From positions 1 to 34,154 of IMG/VR virus record IMGVR_UViG_3300044712_002672: 34,154 bases of DNA. One strand, 5' to 3'. Under the pieces are notes generated by a model. That model was not told the DNA's origin and did no database searches. It worked only from the letters and a program-made list of their open reading frames with translations. Source of the stretch: a virus. Shown one piece after another: positions 22,778 through 29,227 of this stretch (its first letter is position 1; each line of letters opens with the position of its first letter). The position numbers were made by a program, and so were the translations under genes.

Positions 22778-23179
22778 ATGCGATGCGCGTCAGTACTGGC
22801 CTTTGCCTTCTTGGCATTGGGATTATCCTGGGCTCAGGTGGAGTTGTCGCCATCGACTATTTCGCCACAGGAGGAGCCCGGCATCAACTGGAACGAGCTA
22901 GACTTGCTCTTGCTGAATCTGAGCGCAGAAGCGGAGAGCTTACGAGCGAACTCGCAGAGTCTCAGCGACTCGCTGCAAGTGGCGTTAAACGGCTCGAAAC
23001 AGCTATCAAGCAAGCTGGCAAAGTCACAAGTTCTGGTGAGCGAATTACGGTCCTCGTTGCTGCTATCCGAGCTTTCGTTGAGTCGGCTAAAGCGTACTAT
23101 GGACATTGAGCTATGGGTCTGGAGGGGTGTTTCGGCCATAGGCTTGGCCAGCACCTTGGCAGTCCTCATCTTCCACTAG
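22778..23179 (+). CDS. Signal-peptide/coiled-coil/C-terminal TM protein (spanin-like, frame A)
   Basis: 133 residues. N-terminal signal sequence (SVLAFAFLALGLSWAQ), a long Leu/Ser/Ala-rich coiled coil (about 35-110) and a C-terminal membrane helix (GVSAIGLASTLAVLIF). Codons end mostly in G or C, matching the rest of the phage. It contains the whole gene at 22783-23109 in another frame. There is no lipobox Cys, so it is not a classical o-spanin. Likely the partner in an envelope-disruption pair. Confidence 0.65.
   Translation: MRCASVLAFAFLALGLSWAQVELSPSTISPQEEPGINWNELDLLLLNLSAEAESLRANSQSLSDSLQVALNGSKQLSSKLAKSQVLVSELRSSLLLSELSLSRLKRTMDIELWVWRGVSAIGLASTLAVLIFH
22783..23109 (+). CDS. Rz-like i-spanin candidate nested in another gene (frame B)
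   Basis: 108 residues from ATG 22783 with the better-spaced ribosome binding site. An N-terminal membrane anchor (about 6-26: GLCLLGIGIILGSGGVVAI) is followed by a charged periplasmic-type helix (RARLALAESERRSGELTSELAESQ), the layout of i-spanins such as lambda Rz. It lies wholly inside the 22778-23179 gene but in a different frame. Codon bias is weaker than in frame A, so it may be the younger frame. Function inferred from layout and position. Confidence 0.55.
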   Translation: MRVSTGLCLLGIGIILGSGGVVAIDYFATGGARHQLERARLALAESERRSGELTSELAESQRLAASGVKRLETAIKQAGKVTSSGERITVLVAAIRAFVESAKAYYGH

Positions 23180-23207
23180 CCCGAGTTTCGCTACCTTGGG
23201 ACACCGG

Positions 23208-23237
23208 GCCGGGGCGGTATATACCCCGGCGTTTTTG
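23208..23237 (+). terminator. Strong intrinsic terminator closing the late region
   Basis: GCCGGGG (23208-23214) pairs with CCCCGGC (23224-23230), followed by GTTTTTG. It lies 29 bases after the last lysis gene and 13 before the next promoter, dividing late from early genes. Confidence 0.88.
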
Positions 23238-23249
23238 TCCCTTTTATGC

Positions 23250-23277
23250 TTGACATATGCCGATATTGGGATAGTAT
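23250..23277 (+). promoter_or_regulatory. Early promoter 1
   Basis: Consensus TTGACA (23250-23255), 16-bp spacer and TAGTAT (23272-23277). Preceded by TTTTATGC, so that TTTTATGCTTGACA is identical to the promoter at 30820-30833. Drives the replication/regulatory block. Confidence 0.75.
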
Positions 23278-23304
23278 TGGTATAGGTCAAGCATGGGAGG
23301 TCAT

Positions 23305-23478
23305 ATGGACAACAGCAACTTTTTCGCGCGCATCGCCATACTCTGCCGCAAATTGGGCCTCAACGAGACGGACGAGTCGGTGGCCGAATGGTGCTACAAC
23401 CAGGACGAGGCCATCTACATGACCGATCCGCAGGACGTGGCCTACATGATCGCAGAGTACTGCGAAATCACCGTATAA
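23305..23478 (+). CDS. Small hypothetical acidic protein
   Basis: 57 residues from ATG 23305, with GGGAGG four bases upstream; ATG 23293 would place that site inside the gene. First gene behind early promoter 1. Acidic and helical (ESVAEWCYNQDEAIYM, DVAYMIAEYCEITV), with three Cys but no zinc pattern. No family recognised. The position suggests an early regulator or host-directed peptide. Confidence 0.6.
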   Translation: MDNSNFFARIAILCRKLGLNETDESVAEWCYNQDEAIYMTDPQDVAYMIAEYCEITV

Positions 23479-23487
23479 GGAGGGATT

Positions 23488-23727
23488 GTGGCCATCAAGA
23501 TCAAATCCTACCGACTGAGCCAGCGCGGGGCCCGGGGTTGTGCCCTGACGCTTCCCGCCGTATGGCTCAACGACCTCGGCCTCAAACCGGGCGTCCGGTT
23601 GGATGTCTACCGGGATGATCAGGACAGGATCATCATCTGCCCGCCCGGCGTGCTTCCCGGCGTGGATCTGTCAAGCGGCGAAGCAAGGGAAATAAAGGAA
23701 GCCCTGAAATGCAAGACAAGGAAGTGA
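23488..23727 (+). CDS. AbrB/SpoVT-like transcriptional regulator
   Basis: 79 residues from GTG 23488 after AAGGAGG. The N-terminal 50 residues (IKSYRLSQRGARGCALTLP, WLNDLGLKPGVRLDVYRD, RIIICPPG) fit the swapped-hairpin AbrB fold that binds DNA as a dimer. Second gene of the early transcription unit, so it could tune early or late promoters. Overlaps the next gene by 19 bases. Confidence 0.75.
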   Translation: MAIKIKSYRLSQRGARGCALTLPAVWLNDLGLKPGVRLDVYRDDQDRIIICPPGVLPGVDLSSGEAREIKEALKCKTRK

Positions 23728-24062
23728 TTCCGCCTATATTCTGTGACGTCTGCGGGTGCAAGATGGATGCTTCTGGCGGATTCAAGGTTCAGTGCGACAA
23801 TTGCATCAGGCTCGACCGGACACCGACCATGCGCTCCATCGGGCGCAGCATGGCCAGGAATGTACCCTACTGGACGTACATCGCCGACCGGCAAGAGTTC
23901 GAGCGCATGGCCAGCGAGCGCGGGTTCATGGCAATGGCTGACGGTTCCATCGTAGCCAGTGAGACGTTGGGCGAGCGGCTGAGAAACGAACGGACAAACT
24001 CATTCCATGTAGGTGAAGATTTGTCGAGGCATGAAAGCACGATAGTCAAGGAAAGATGGTAA
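23709..24062 (+). CDS. Zinc-ribbon hypothetical protein
   Basis: 117 residues. FCDVCGCKMDASGGFKVQCDNC gives two Cys pairs (CDVC and CDNC) about 17 residues apart at the N-terminus, a small zinc ribbon. The remainder is helical and charged (DRQEFERMASERG). Starts inside the AbrB-like gene and overlaps the next possible frame. DNA or protein binding is likely; no specific family recognised. Confidence 0.6.
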   Translation: MQDKEVIPPIFCDVCGCKMDASGGFKVQCDNCIRLDRTPTMRSIGRSMARNVPYWTYIADRQEFERMASERGFMAMADGSIVASETLGERLRNERTNSFHVGEDLSRHESTIVKERW

Positions 24063-24103
24063 ACCGTGCCGTTGGCATGGAACGAAAAGACAAGGAGGAA
24101 GGA

Positions 24104-24673
24104 ATGGGCATCATTGTGAAAGACTCAGGCGGACAGGATTTCGAGGTTCCCAGCGTGGGAGTGCATAGGGCGATTTGCATCACCGTGGATGACCTCGGGC
24201 TCCAGCCGGGCTTCAACCAGGGCGACAATCCGAAGGAGCAGGTATTCGTTCTGTGGGAGCTTGAGGAAAAGGACTCGAAGGGAAAGCATTTCACCATCGG
24301 CAAGTTCTACACCAAGTCGATCCACGAGAAAAGCACGCTGGGCAAAGACCTTGTATCGTGGCGAGGAAGGCCTTTCACCGAGGCCGAGCGGGCGGCGTTC
24401 GATCTGGACAACATCAAGGGCAAGCCCTGCCAGCTTAACCTCGTGCCTACTCCGGCCGGCAAGGTGAAGGTGCAGGCCGTAATGTATCCATCGTGCGAGG
24501 TGGGCACCGATGGCAAGCGCCATATCACGCTTCACTGGGCACCCGAGACTGATTCCAGCTACATCCATCCGGCTGTCAGCAATGCGCGGGAAAAGGCGAT
24601 CCACAAGCCCGCCACATCTACGCCGCAGACCGGGGCCGATGGCTTCACCGACGACGTGCCTGGGGATTGGTGA
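24104..24673 (+). CDS. Replication/ssDNA-binding-like phage protein (NGO0469-type)
   Basis: 189 residues from ATG 24104, with AAGGAGG at 24092-24098. GIIVKDSGGQDFEVPSVGVH, QVFVLWELEE, KSTLGKDLVSWRGRPFTEAE and DLDNIKGKPCQLNLV match a phage family that NCBI names as a replication initiation protein (NGO0469 family), which has an OB-like beta core and occurs with recombination genes. The C-terminal tail is acidic (ADGFTDDVPGDW), as in single-strand binding proteins. ssDNA binding is the most likely role. Confidence 0.7.
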   Translation: MGIIVKDSGGQDFEVPSVGVHRAICITVDDLGLQPGFNQGDNPKEQVFVLWELEEKDSKGKHFTIGKFYTKSIHEKSTLGKDLVSWRGRPFTEAERAAFDLDNIKGKPCQLNLVPTPAGKVKVQAVMYPSCEVGTDGKRHITLHWAPETDSSYIHPAVSNAREKAIHKPATSTPQTGADGFTDDVPGDW

Positions 24674-25092
24674 TGGACATTCCCGCCGCGCATCGCAACA
24701 CGGCTTTTGTCGGCAGGATCGTGTTTGATTTGCCGAGGGAGTACGAGGATGCATGGCGGGAACTGTGCAGAAAAGGGGAGAAGCGCGGCGACTGGTTCCG
24801 GCTTGTCATCGAGCTTCCCAAGCGGGCTAGGTCCACGGGCAAGTACAGCCAGTCCGCGCATATCAATGGCCACTGCGCCCAGATCGCCCAAGACACGGGC
24901 AACGATTTCACCGCAGTCAAGATGTTCATGAAAACCGAGGCCATCTCGCAGGGTTGGCCATATACCAACTTGCCCGATGGATCAGTGGTTCCCAAGAGCG
25001 AGTCCACGGCGACGGTGGAAGAAGCAACGATACTCATCGATGTCATCCATCGTTTTGCGGCCGAATGGAACATACGGCTTAAGGAGGAATGA
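24673..25092 (+). CDS. NinB-like recombination-associated protein
   Basis: 139 residues from ATG 24673, overlapping the previous stop. The segment RSTGKYSQSAHINGHCAQIAQDTGNDFTAVK, then TATVEEATILIDVIHRFAAEWNIRLKEE, resembles NinB/Orf-like phage proteins that load recombinases onto SSB-coated DNA. Directly after the ssDNA-binding-like gene, which supports a recombination role. The call is from remembered pattern and is moderate. Confidence 0.5.
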   Translation: MDIPAAHRNTAFVGRIVFDLPREYEDAWRELCRKGEKRGDWFRLVIELPKRARSTGKYSQSAHINGHCAQIAQDTGNDFTAVKMFMKTEAISQGWPYTNLPDGSVVPKSESTATVEEATILIDVIHRFAAEWNIRLKEE

Positions 25093-25214
25093 TGACAGAA
25101 ACAGGGTTCAACTGGGGCGTGTACGTGCTGGGCGTCTTTGCCCTGTTCTCGTATGGCCTTCTGGCGGTGGCGTACTATCTAACAGGCAAGATCAATGGCA
25201 CCAAAGCCAGGTAG
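25092..25214 (+). CDS. Single-pass membrane mini-protein
   Basis: 40 residues from ATG 25092 (ATG 25089 possible), AAGGAGG 25081-25087. One membrane helix (about 9-30: GVYVLGVFALFSYGLLAVAYYL) and a short basic tail (KINGTKAR). Overlaps the next gene. No family recognised. Confidence 0.55.
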   Translation: MTETGFNWGVYVLGVFALFSYGLLAVAYYLTGKINGTKAR

Positions 25215-25371
25215 CGACGAGGCCATAGAGCAGGGCTGCACCTGCCCTGTTCTTGACAACTGCCATGGCAAGGGCTATCCCTTGGGCCATGTCGAGGGTA
25301 TGCCACATTACTGGATCAGCCACGATTGCCCGATCCATGCGCCCAATGACGCGGAGGATGTAGGTGGTTGA
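25195..25371 (+). CDS. Small Cys/His-rich phage protein (GCTCPVLDN family)
   Basis: 58 residues from ATG 25195. Contains PGSDEAIEQGCTCPVLDNCHGKG and HYWISHDCPIHAPND, a pattern I recognise from many phages as a conserved protein of unknown function. Four conserved Cys and several His suggest metal binding. Overlaps both neighbours, and the next gene starts within its last codons. Confidence 0.75.
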   Translation: MAPKPGSDEAIEQGCTCPVLDNCHGKGYPLGHVEGMPHYWISHDCPIHAPNDAEDVGG

Positions 25372-25699
25372 GAAGGTACTTCATCCACGCTGGGGGGCGG
25401 ACGTGGGGCACAATGGGCCTGATTGTGTCTGCCTCTCGCGTGGCCGATTCCTTGAGCCAACAGCCAATGGCTGCGAGCGCAGGGAGCCTAAACCCAAGCA
25501 TGTGTTCCTGCCGGCTGATCCCTTGCGCTCGACAATGGTACGCAGGCCGGACGGGCTTGTGGAGACCTTCCCTAGTCTGGCGCAAGCCCTTATATCCTGC
25601 GGGCTCACCAAGTGGGGCGGATCGGCGTGCAGGAACATGCGGCGGTGGGGCATCCATAAAACCAAGCAGGGATACACTTTGACATGGGAGGTTCCGTGA
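25364..25699 (+). CDS. Hypothetical phage protein
   Basis: 111 residues from GTG 25364, with GGAGG at 25353-25357. The second half (HVFLPADPLRSTMVRRPDGLVETFPSLAQAL, RNMRRWGIHKTKQGYTLTWEV) reads like a small fold with an HTH-like helix pair, as in phage NUMOD/AP2-like DNA-binding modules, but I cannot assign a family. The first 30 residues are less convincing and a later start is possible. Confidence 0.5.
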   Translation: MVEKVLHPRWGADVGHNGPDCVCLSRGRFLEPTANGCERREPKPKHVFLPADPLRSTMVRRPDGLVETFPSLAQALISCGLTKWGGSACRNMRRWGIHKTKQGYTLTWEVP

Positions 25700-26013
25700 T
25701 CGTCGCCTATCTTTCCGGACCCATAACGGGTATCAAGGATTACAAAGACAGGTTTGCCAAAGCAGAGGCCAAATGCCTCAACGTGGTGGACCAGACTATC
25801 AATCCTGCCAAGACGCCGCTACGGGATGATTGGGAATGGCTGGACTACATCATCACCGACCTGTCCATGATGCGCGAGGCCACGGTGATGGTGCAGTTGC
25901 CTGGATGGAAGGACAGCCGGGGCGTGATGATGGAGCGGCTGATGGCCTTTTGTTTGGGCATACCGATAGTGATGCTGGACGAAATAGAGGAGTATGTGCA
26001 ATCGTTAGGATAA
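25696..26013 (+). CDS. DUF4406-like nucleoside deoxyribosyltransferase-fold protein
   Basis: 105 residues from GTG 25696 (GGGAGG at 25686-25691), or ATG 25684. IVAYLSGPITG at the N-terminus, INPAKTPL, and REATVMVQLPGWKDSRGVMMERLMAF fit the DUF4406 family, which has a Rossmann-like fold related to nucleoside 2-deoxyribosyltransferases. Phage copies may act on nucleotides or modified bases; the adjacent helicase-methyltransferase makes DNA metabolism plausible. Confidence 0.8.
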   Translation: MIVAYLSGPITGIKDYKDRFAKAEAKCLNVVDQTINPAKTPLRDDWEWLDYIITDLSMMREATVMVQLPGWKDSRGVMMERLMAFCLGIPIVMLDEIEEYVQSLG

Positions 26014-26024
26014 CAGGAGGTCAA
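26009..26024 (+). repeat. 16-nt translation-initiation module, copy 1
   Basis: GATAACAGGAGGTCAA is repeated exactly at 30867-30882. Both copies end directly before (or one base before) an ATG and contain GGAGG. Confidence 0.7.
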
Positions 26025-28261
26025 ATGGACTATCAGGAGTTCTTGGACAAGAAAAAACCGTGGACAGGGCCACGGGGCTGGCGATGGTGCCGGAGCTTAA
26101 TCCCATGCTGTTCGATTTCCAGCATGACATCGTGTCATGGGCGTTGAAGCGCGGACGAGCAGCGATCTTTGCCGACTGCGGTATGGGCAAGACCCCGATG
26201 CAACTTGAGTGGGCCCGGCACATCCCTGGTCGGGTGCTGATCGTAGCTCCGCTTGCGGTATCGGCACAGACCATCCGCGAGGCGGAGAAGTTCCATGAGG
26301 ACCCGCTTGAGTATTCGCCCGATGGCTCCGTGACATCGAGGATCACGATAACCAACTACGAGCGGATAGAGCATTTCGATCCCGAGATGTTCACCGGGAT
26401 AGTGCTGGATGAATCGTCGATTCTTAAAAGTTACACGGGCAAGTATCGCACCGAGCTTATAGAGCGGTTCGGCAAAGTGCAATATCGTCTTGCATGCACG
26501 GCTACTCCGGCTCCAAACGACTTCATGGAGCTTGGCAACCATGCCGAGTTTCTCGGAGCGATGAAGCGCACGGAAATGCTATCCATGTTCTTTGTCCATG
26601 ATGGAGGGGATACGCAGCAATGGCGGCTCAAGGGCCATGCCGAGTCCGAGTTCTGGAAGTGGATATGCTCATGGGCCGTGATGATCCGCAAGCCTTCCGA
26701 TCTTGGTTACGATGATGGCAAGTTCATCCTGCCTGAACTGAGGATGCACCAGATAACGGTGCATACCGAAGAGCCGACCGATGGTATGCTGTTCGCGGTC
26801 GAGGCCCAGACGTTGCAGGAAAGGCGGGGAGCCAGGAGGGCCAGCATCGCCGACAGGGTCAAGGCTTGCGCCGACAAGGTGAACAGTCTTGATTCACGGT
26901 CGATAGTCTGGTGCGATCTCAATGACGAGTCGCATCAACTCACGAAGGCCATACCTTATTCAATCGAGGTTGAAGGTGCCGATACCGAAGAGCATAAGGT
27001 CAATGCGCTTCTCGGTTTCTCGCAAGGTGCCATCAAGACGCTTGTCACGAAGCCGCGCATCGCAGGGTTCGGGATGAACTTCCAGTCATGCCATAACGTG
27101 TTTTTTGTGGGCCTGTCCGATTCATACGAGCAGTTCTACCAGGCCGTCCGAAGATGCTGGCGGTTTGGCCAGACAGATCCTGTCGATTGCTACGTGGTCA
27201 CATCGGACATCGAGGGAGCCGTGGTAAAGAACATCCAACGCAAAGAGGAGGACGCGAATAGAATGGCTGAAATGATGGTCGCCAACATGCATGAGATAAA
27301 CGAGGCCAATATCAAGGGCATGACGAGGACAAAGGATGAATACAAGGAAGGCGTGCAATCTGGAAACGGCTGGACCGTGTACCTTGGCGATTGCGTGGAG
27401 CATACTGCGAAACTTCCGGACGAGTCCGTACACTTCTCGGTATTCTCGCCGCCCTTTGCCTCGCTGTTCACCTATTCCAATTCCGACAGGGACATGGGCA
27501 ACTCCAAGGATGACGAGGAGTTCGCGCGGCACTTCCAATACCTCATCAAGGAGCTTTACAGGGTACTGATGCCGGGACGGCTTGTCAGCTTCCATTGTAT
27601 GAACATTCCCACAAGCAAGACGCATAACGGCTACATCGGCATACGCGACTTCCGGGGCGACCTTATCCGGGCTTTTGAAGCCGAAGGATTCATATTCCAT
27701 TCAGAAGTCTGCATCTGGAAAGACCCGGTGACGGCCATGCAAAGGACGAAGGCCATAGGGCTCTTGCACAAGCAGCTTGTCAAGGATTCCGCCATGAGCC
27801 GGCAGGGAGTGCCCGATTACCTTGTCACCATGAGGAAGCCGGGGGTCAATCCCGAGCCGGTCGAGGGTGAGCTTGACCACTACTGCGGTGCCGAAGGGAC
27901 GTTTCAGTCAACGGGCAGGCTGTCAATCGACATCTGGCAGCGGTACGCAAGCCCGGTATGGATGGACATCAACCCTTCGGACACCTTGCAGAAGGATTCG
28001 GCCCGTGACGAGAAGGACGAGCGGCACATATGCCCGCTTCAGCTTCAGGTCATCCATCGGGCGCTTCAGCTTTGGACGAACCCAGGGGATACGGTGCTGT
28101 CACCTTTTGCGGGCATCGGCTCCGAGGGCTACGAGTCCATCAAGCTTGGCCGGAAATACATCGGGATAGAGTTGAAGGAAAGCTACTATCGGCAGGCGGT
28201 GGCCAACATGAAGGCCATAGAGCGGGAATGCACCACGGGGATACTAGACTTCGGAGTATGA
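26025..28261 (+). CDS. Helicase-DNA methyltransferase fusion, N-terminus out of frame
   Basis: 733 residues from GTG 26060. The N-terminal SF2/SNF2-type helicase has ADCGMGKT (38-45), a DEAH-like LDESS (116-120), TATP (147-150) and QAVRRCWRFGQ (361-371). The C-terminal methyltransferase has SPPF (463-466) before FAGIGSEG (about 683-690), the beta-class order; SPPF often marks N4-cytosine enzymes. The natural start is ATG 26025 (GGAGG upstream), whose 11 codons MDYQEFLDKKK run into the helicase only after a -1 shift at an A6 run (26052-26057); this gives KKKTVDRATG. The enzyme could protect phage DNA. Confidence 0.85.
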
Positions 28262-28274
28262 TTTAGGATACAAT
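28245..28274 (+). promoter_or_regulatory. Promoter for the structured RNA
   Basis: TAGACT (28245-28250), an 18-bp spacer and TACAAT (28269-28274), overlapping the end of the methyltransferase gene. Transcription would begin near 28281, just at the start of the folded region. Confidence 0.6.
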
Positions 28275-28304
28275 ATCCGCGTCCTCCTTCGGCAGAGGTG
28301 GACA

Positions 28305-28331
28305 ATGCGCCTTGACAGGGGCATACTATGA
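28305..28331 (+). CDS. Possible 8-residue leader peptide
   Basis: ATG CGC CTT ... CTA TGA, with AGAGG seven bases upstream. Its Shine-Dalgarno lies in the arm that pairs with the loop of the terminator, and its stop touches the base of the long stem, so translation could affect termination. Very short; could be chance. Confidence 0.3.
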   Translation: MRLDRGIL

Positions 28332-28406
28332 GAGCCGTTTACGAGTCCAGGGAAGCTGTCACTTCCCTAACCTCTGCCGGGGGGACTCGTAGGCGGCTTT
28401 TTATTT
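28331..28406 (+). terminator. Intrinsic terminator with 18-bp stem
   Basis: Stem 28331-28348 with 28383-28400 followed by TTTTTATTT (28398-28406). Ends the structured RNA or attenuates transcription into the initiator gene. Confidence 0.8.
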
Positions 28407-28417
28407 GGGGGCAGCCA

Positions 28418-29227
28418 TTGGGCAAACGGTTTTTTGATACCGGGATATTTGATCGCCCTTGGTATAGAGACCTTCCACCGCATGAAAAGAAGGCTTGGGA
28501 TTTCATAACCGCCCGATGCGATCCGGTGGGAGTATGGCACTTTGATCCCAAAGGGGCCGAGTTTTGCATCGGCCAAGAAGTTGACTGGAATGAGTTTTCC
28601 AGGAAATGCAATGGTAACATAGAGGTGCTCCCTTCGGGGAAATGGTGGCTAGTTGATTTTTGTGGGTTCCAGTACGGGCCGCTAAAACCATCTTGCAAGC
28701 CGCACGCAAGTTACCTTTCGTTGCTTGAATCTCACGGGCTTGAATCAAGATTCCAGAAGACCGCCAAGGGGTTTGTCTTTACTCGATTGCCTCTTGATAC
28801 TAAAAATCAAAGGGTATCCAAAGGGTATGGTAAGGGTATCCATACCCACAAAGAAAAGGAAATAGAAAAGGAAATAGAAAAGGAAATAGAAAAGGAAATA
28901 GAAAAGGAAGAGGAAGAGAGGATTGTTCTGGGAGAGTTTGCCAACGTGAGACTATCAAAGAAGGACCACGCGGCGCTTGTGGCAAAGTATGGGGTTGATC
29001 AGTCTTTGGCAATAATCGAGAAACTATCAGCCTACAAGTCTGAGAAAGGCAAGGTGTATAAAAACGACATGGCTGCTATCCGGCTTTGGGTGTTGGAATC
29101 CATGGGAGCCAAACCATTGCCGCCAGATGCCCCTAGCTGTCCGATATGCGGACATGAACTTTCCGATAACATTTGCCCGAACGCGGCATGTCCGCAATAC
29201 GAGGATAACCATGAAGAACCTTTCTAA
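28418..29227 (+). CDS. Phage replication initiator-like protein
   Basis: 269 residues from TTG 28418 with GGGGG six bases upstream; an upstream ATG 28328 would place coding sequence across the terminator stem and is rejected. The N-terminal domain (KRFFDTGIFDRPWYRDLPPHEKKAWDFI) is of the winged-helix type seen in phage DnaD/O-like initiators. The middle has four KEIEKEIE-type repeats, encoded by exact 12-bp repeats, and the C-terminus has a CPIC...CPNAACP zinc motif. Directly upstream of the DnaB-type helicase. Likely binds the origin in its own gene and recruits the helicase. Clearly more A/T-rich than the late genes. Confidence 0.7.
   Translation: MGKRFFDTGIFDRPWYRDLPPHEKKAWDFITARCDPVGVWHFDPKGAEFCIGQEVDWNEFSRKCNGNIEVLPSGKWWLVDFCGFQYGPLKPSCKPHASYLSLLESHGLESRFQKTAKGFVFTRLPLDTKNQRVSKGYGKGIHTHKEKEIEKEIEKEIEKEIEKEEEERIVLGEFANVRLSKKDHAALVAKYGVDQSLAIIEKLSAYKSEKGKVYKNDMAAIRLWVLESMGAKPLPPDAPSCPICGHELSDNICPNAACPQYEDNHEEPF
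28810..28906 (+). other. Candidate replication origin inside the initiator gene
   Basis: Three direct repeats AAGGGTATSS begin at 28810, 28821 and 28832 (11-bp period); the last forms GGGTAT-CC-ATACCC, an inverted repeat. Immediately after are four perfect 12-bp copies of GAAATAGAAAAG (28859-28906), a strongly purine-biased A-rich tract. Iterons next to an A-rich strand within the initiator gene mirror the lambda O origin. Confidence 0.55.
28859..28906 (+). repeat. Four perfect 12-bp tandem repeats
   Basis: GAAATAGAAAAG x4, in frame, encoding the charged EIEK-type helix of the initiator. Followed by a degenerate GAAGAGGAAGAG. Copy number is likely variable. Confidence 0.9.

Larger units (their letters stand above)
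28281..28406 (+). ncRNA. Structured phage RNA / attenuator with pseudoknot potential
   Basis: About 125 nt. AGAGCCGTTTACGAGTCC (28331-28348) pairs continuously, with GU wobbles, with 28383-28400, and a T-run follows (terminator). Inside is a hairpin AGGGAAG/CTTCCCT (28349-28355, 28362-28368). CGGCAGAGGT (28290-28299) is perfectly complementary to ACCTCTGCCG (28370-28379) in the terminator loop: a pseudoknot or a competing fold. A third hairpin spans 28305-28324. AGAGG (28294-28298) precedes ATG 28305 of an 8-codon ORF (MRLDRGIL) ending at 28331. It may be a free RNA or a leader controlling the initiator gene. Confidence 0.75.

Noticed and set aside
28312-28317. TTGACA as a promoter -35
   Set aside because: No -10 at 15-19 bp; it forms the loop of a hairpin in the structured RNA.
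28328-28417. Upstream ATG that would lengthen the initiator
   Set aside because: The added residues would be encoded by the terminator stem and loop; TTG 28418 has a purine-rich site and begins the recognisable domain.
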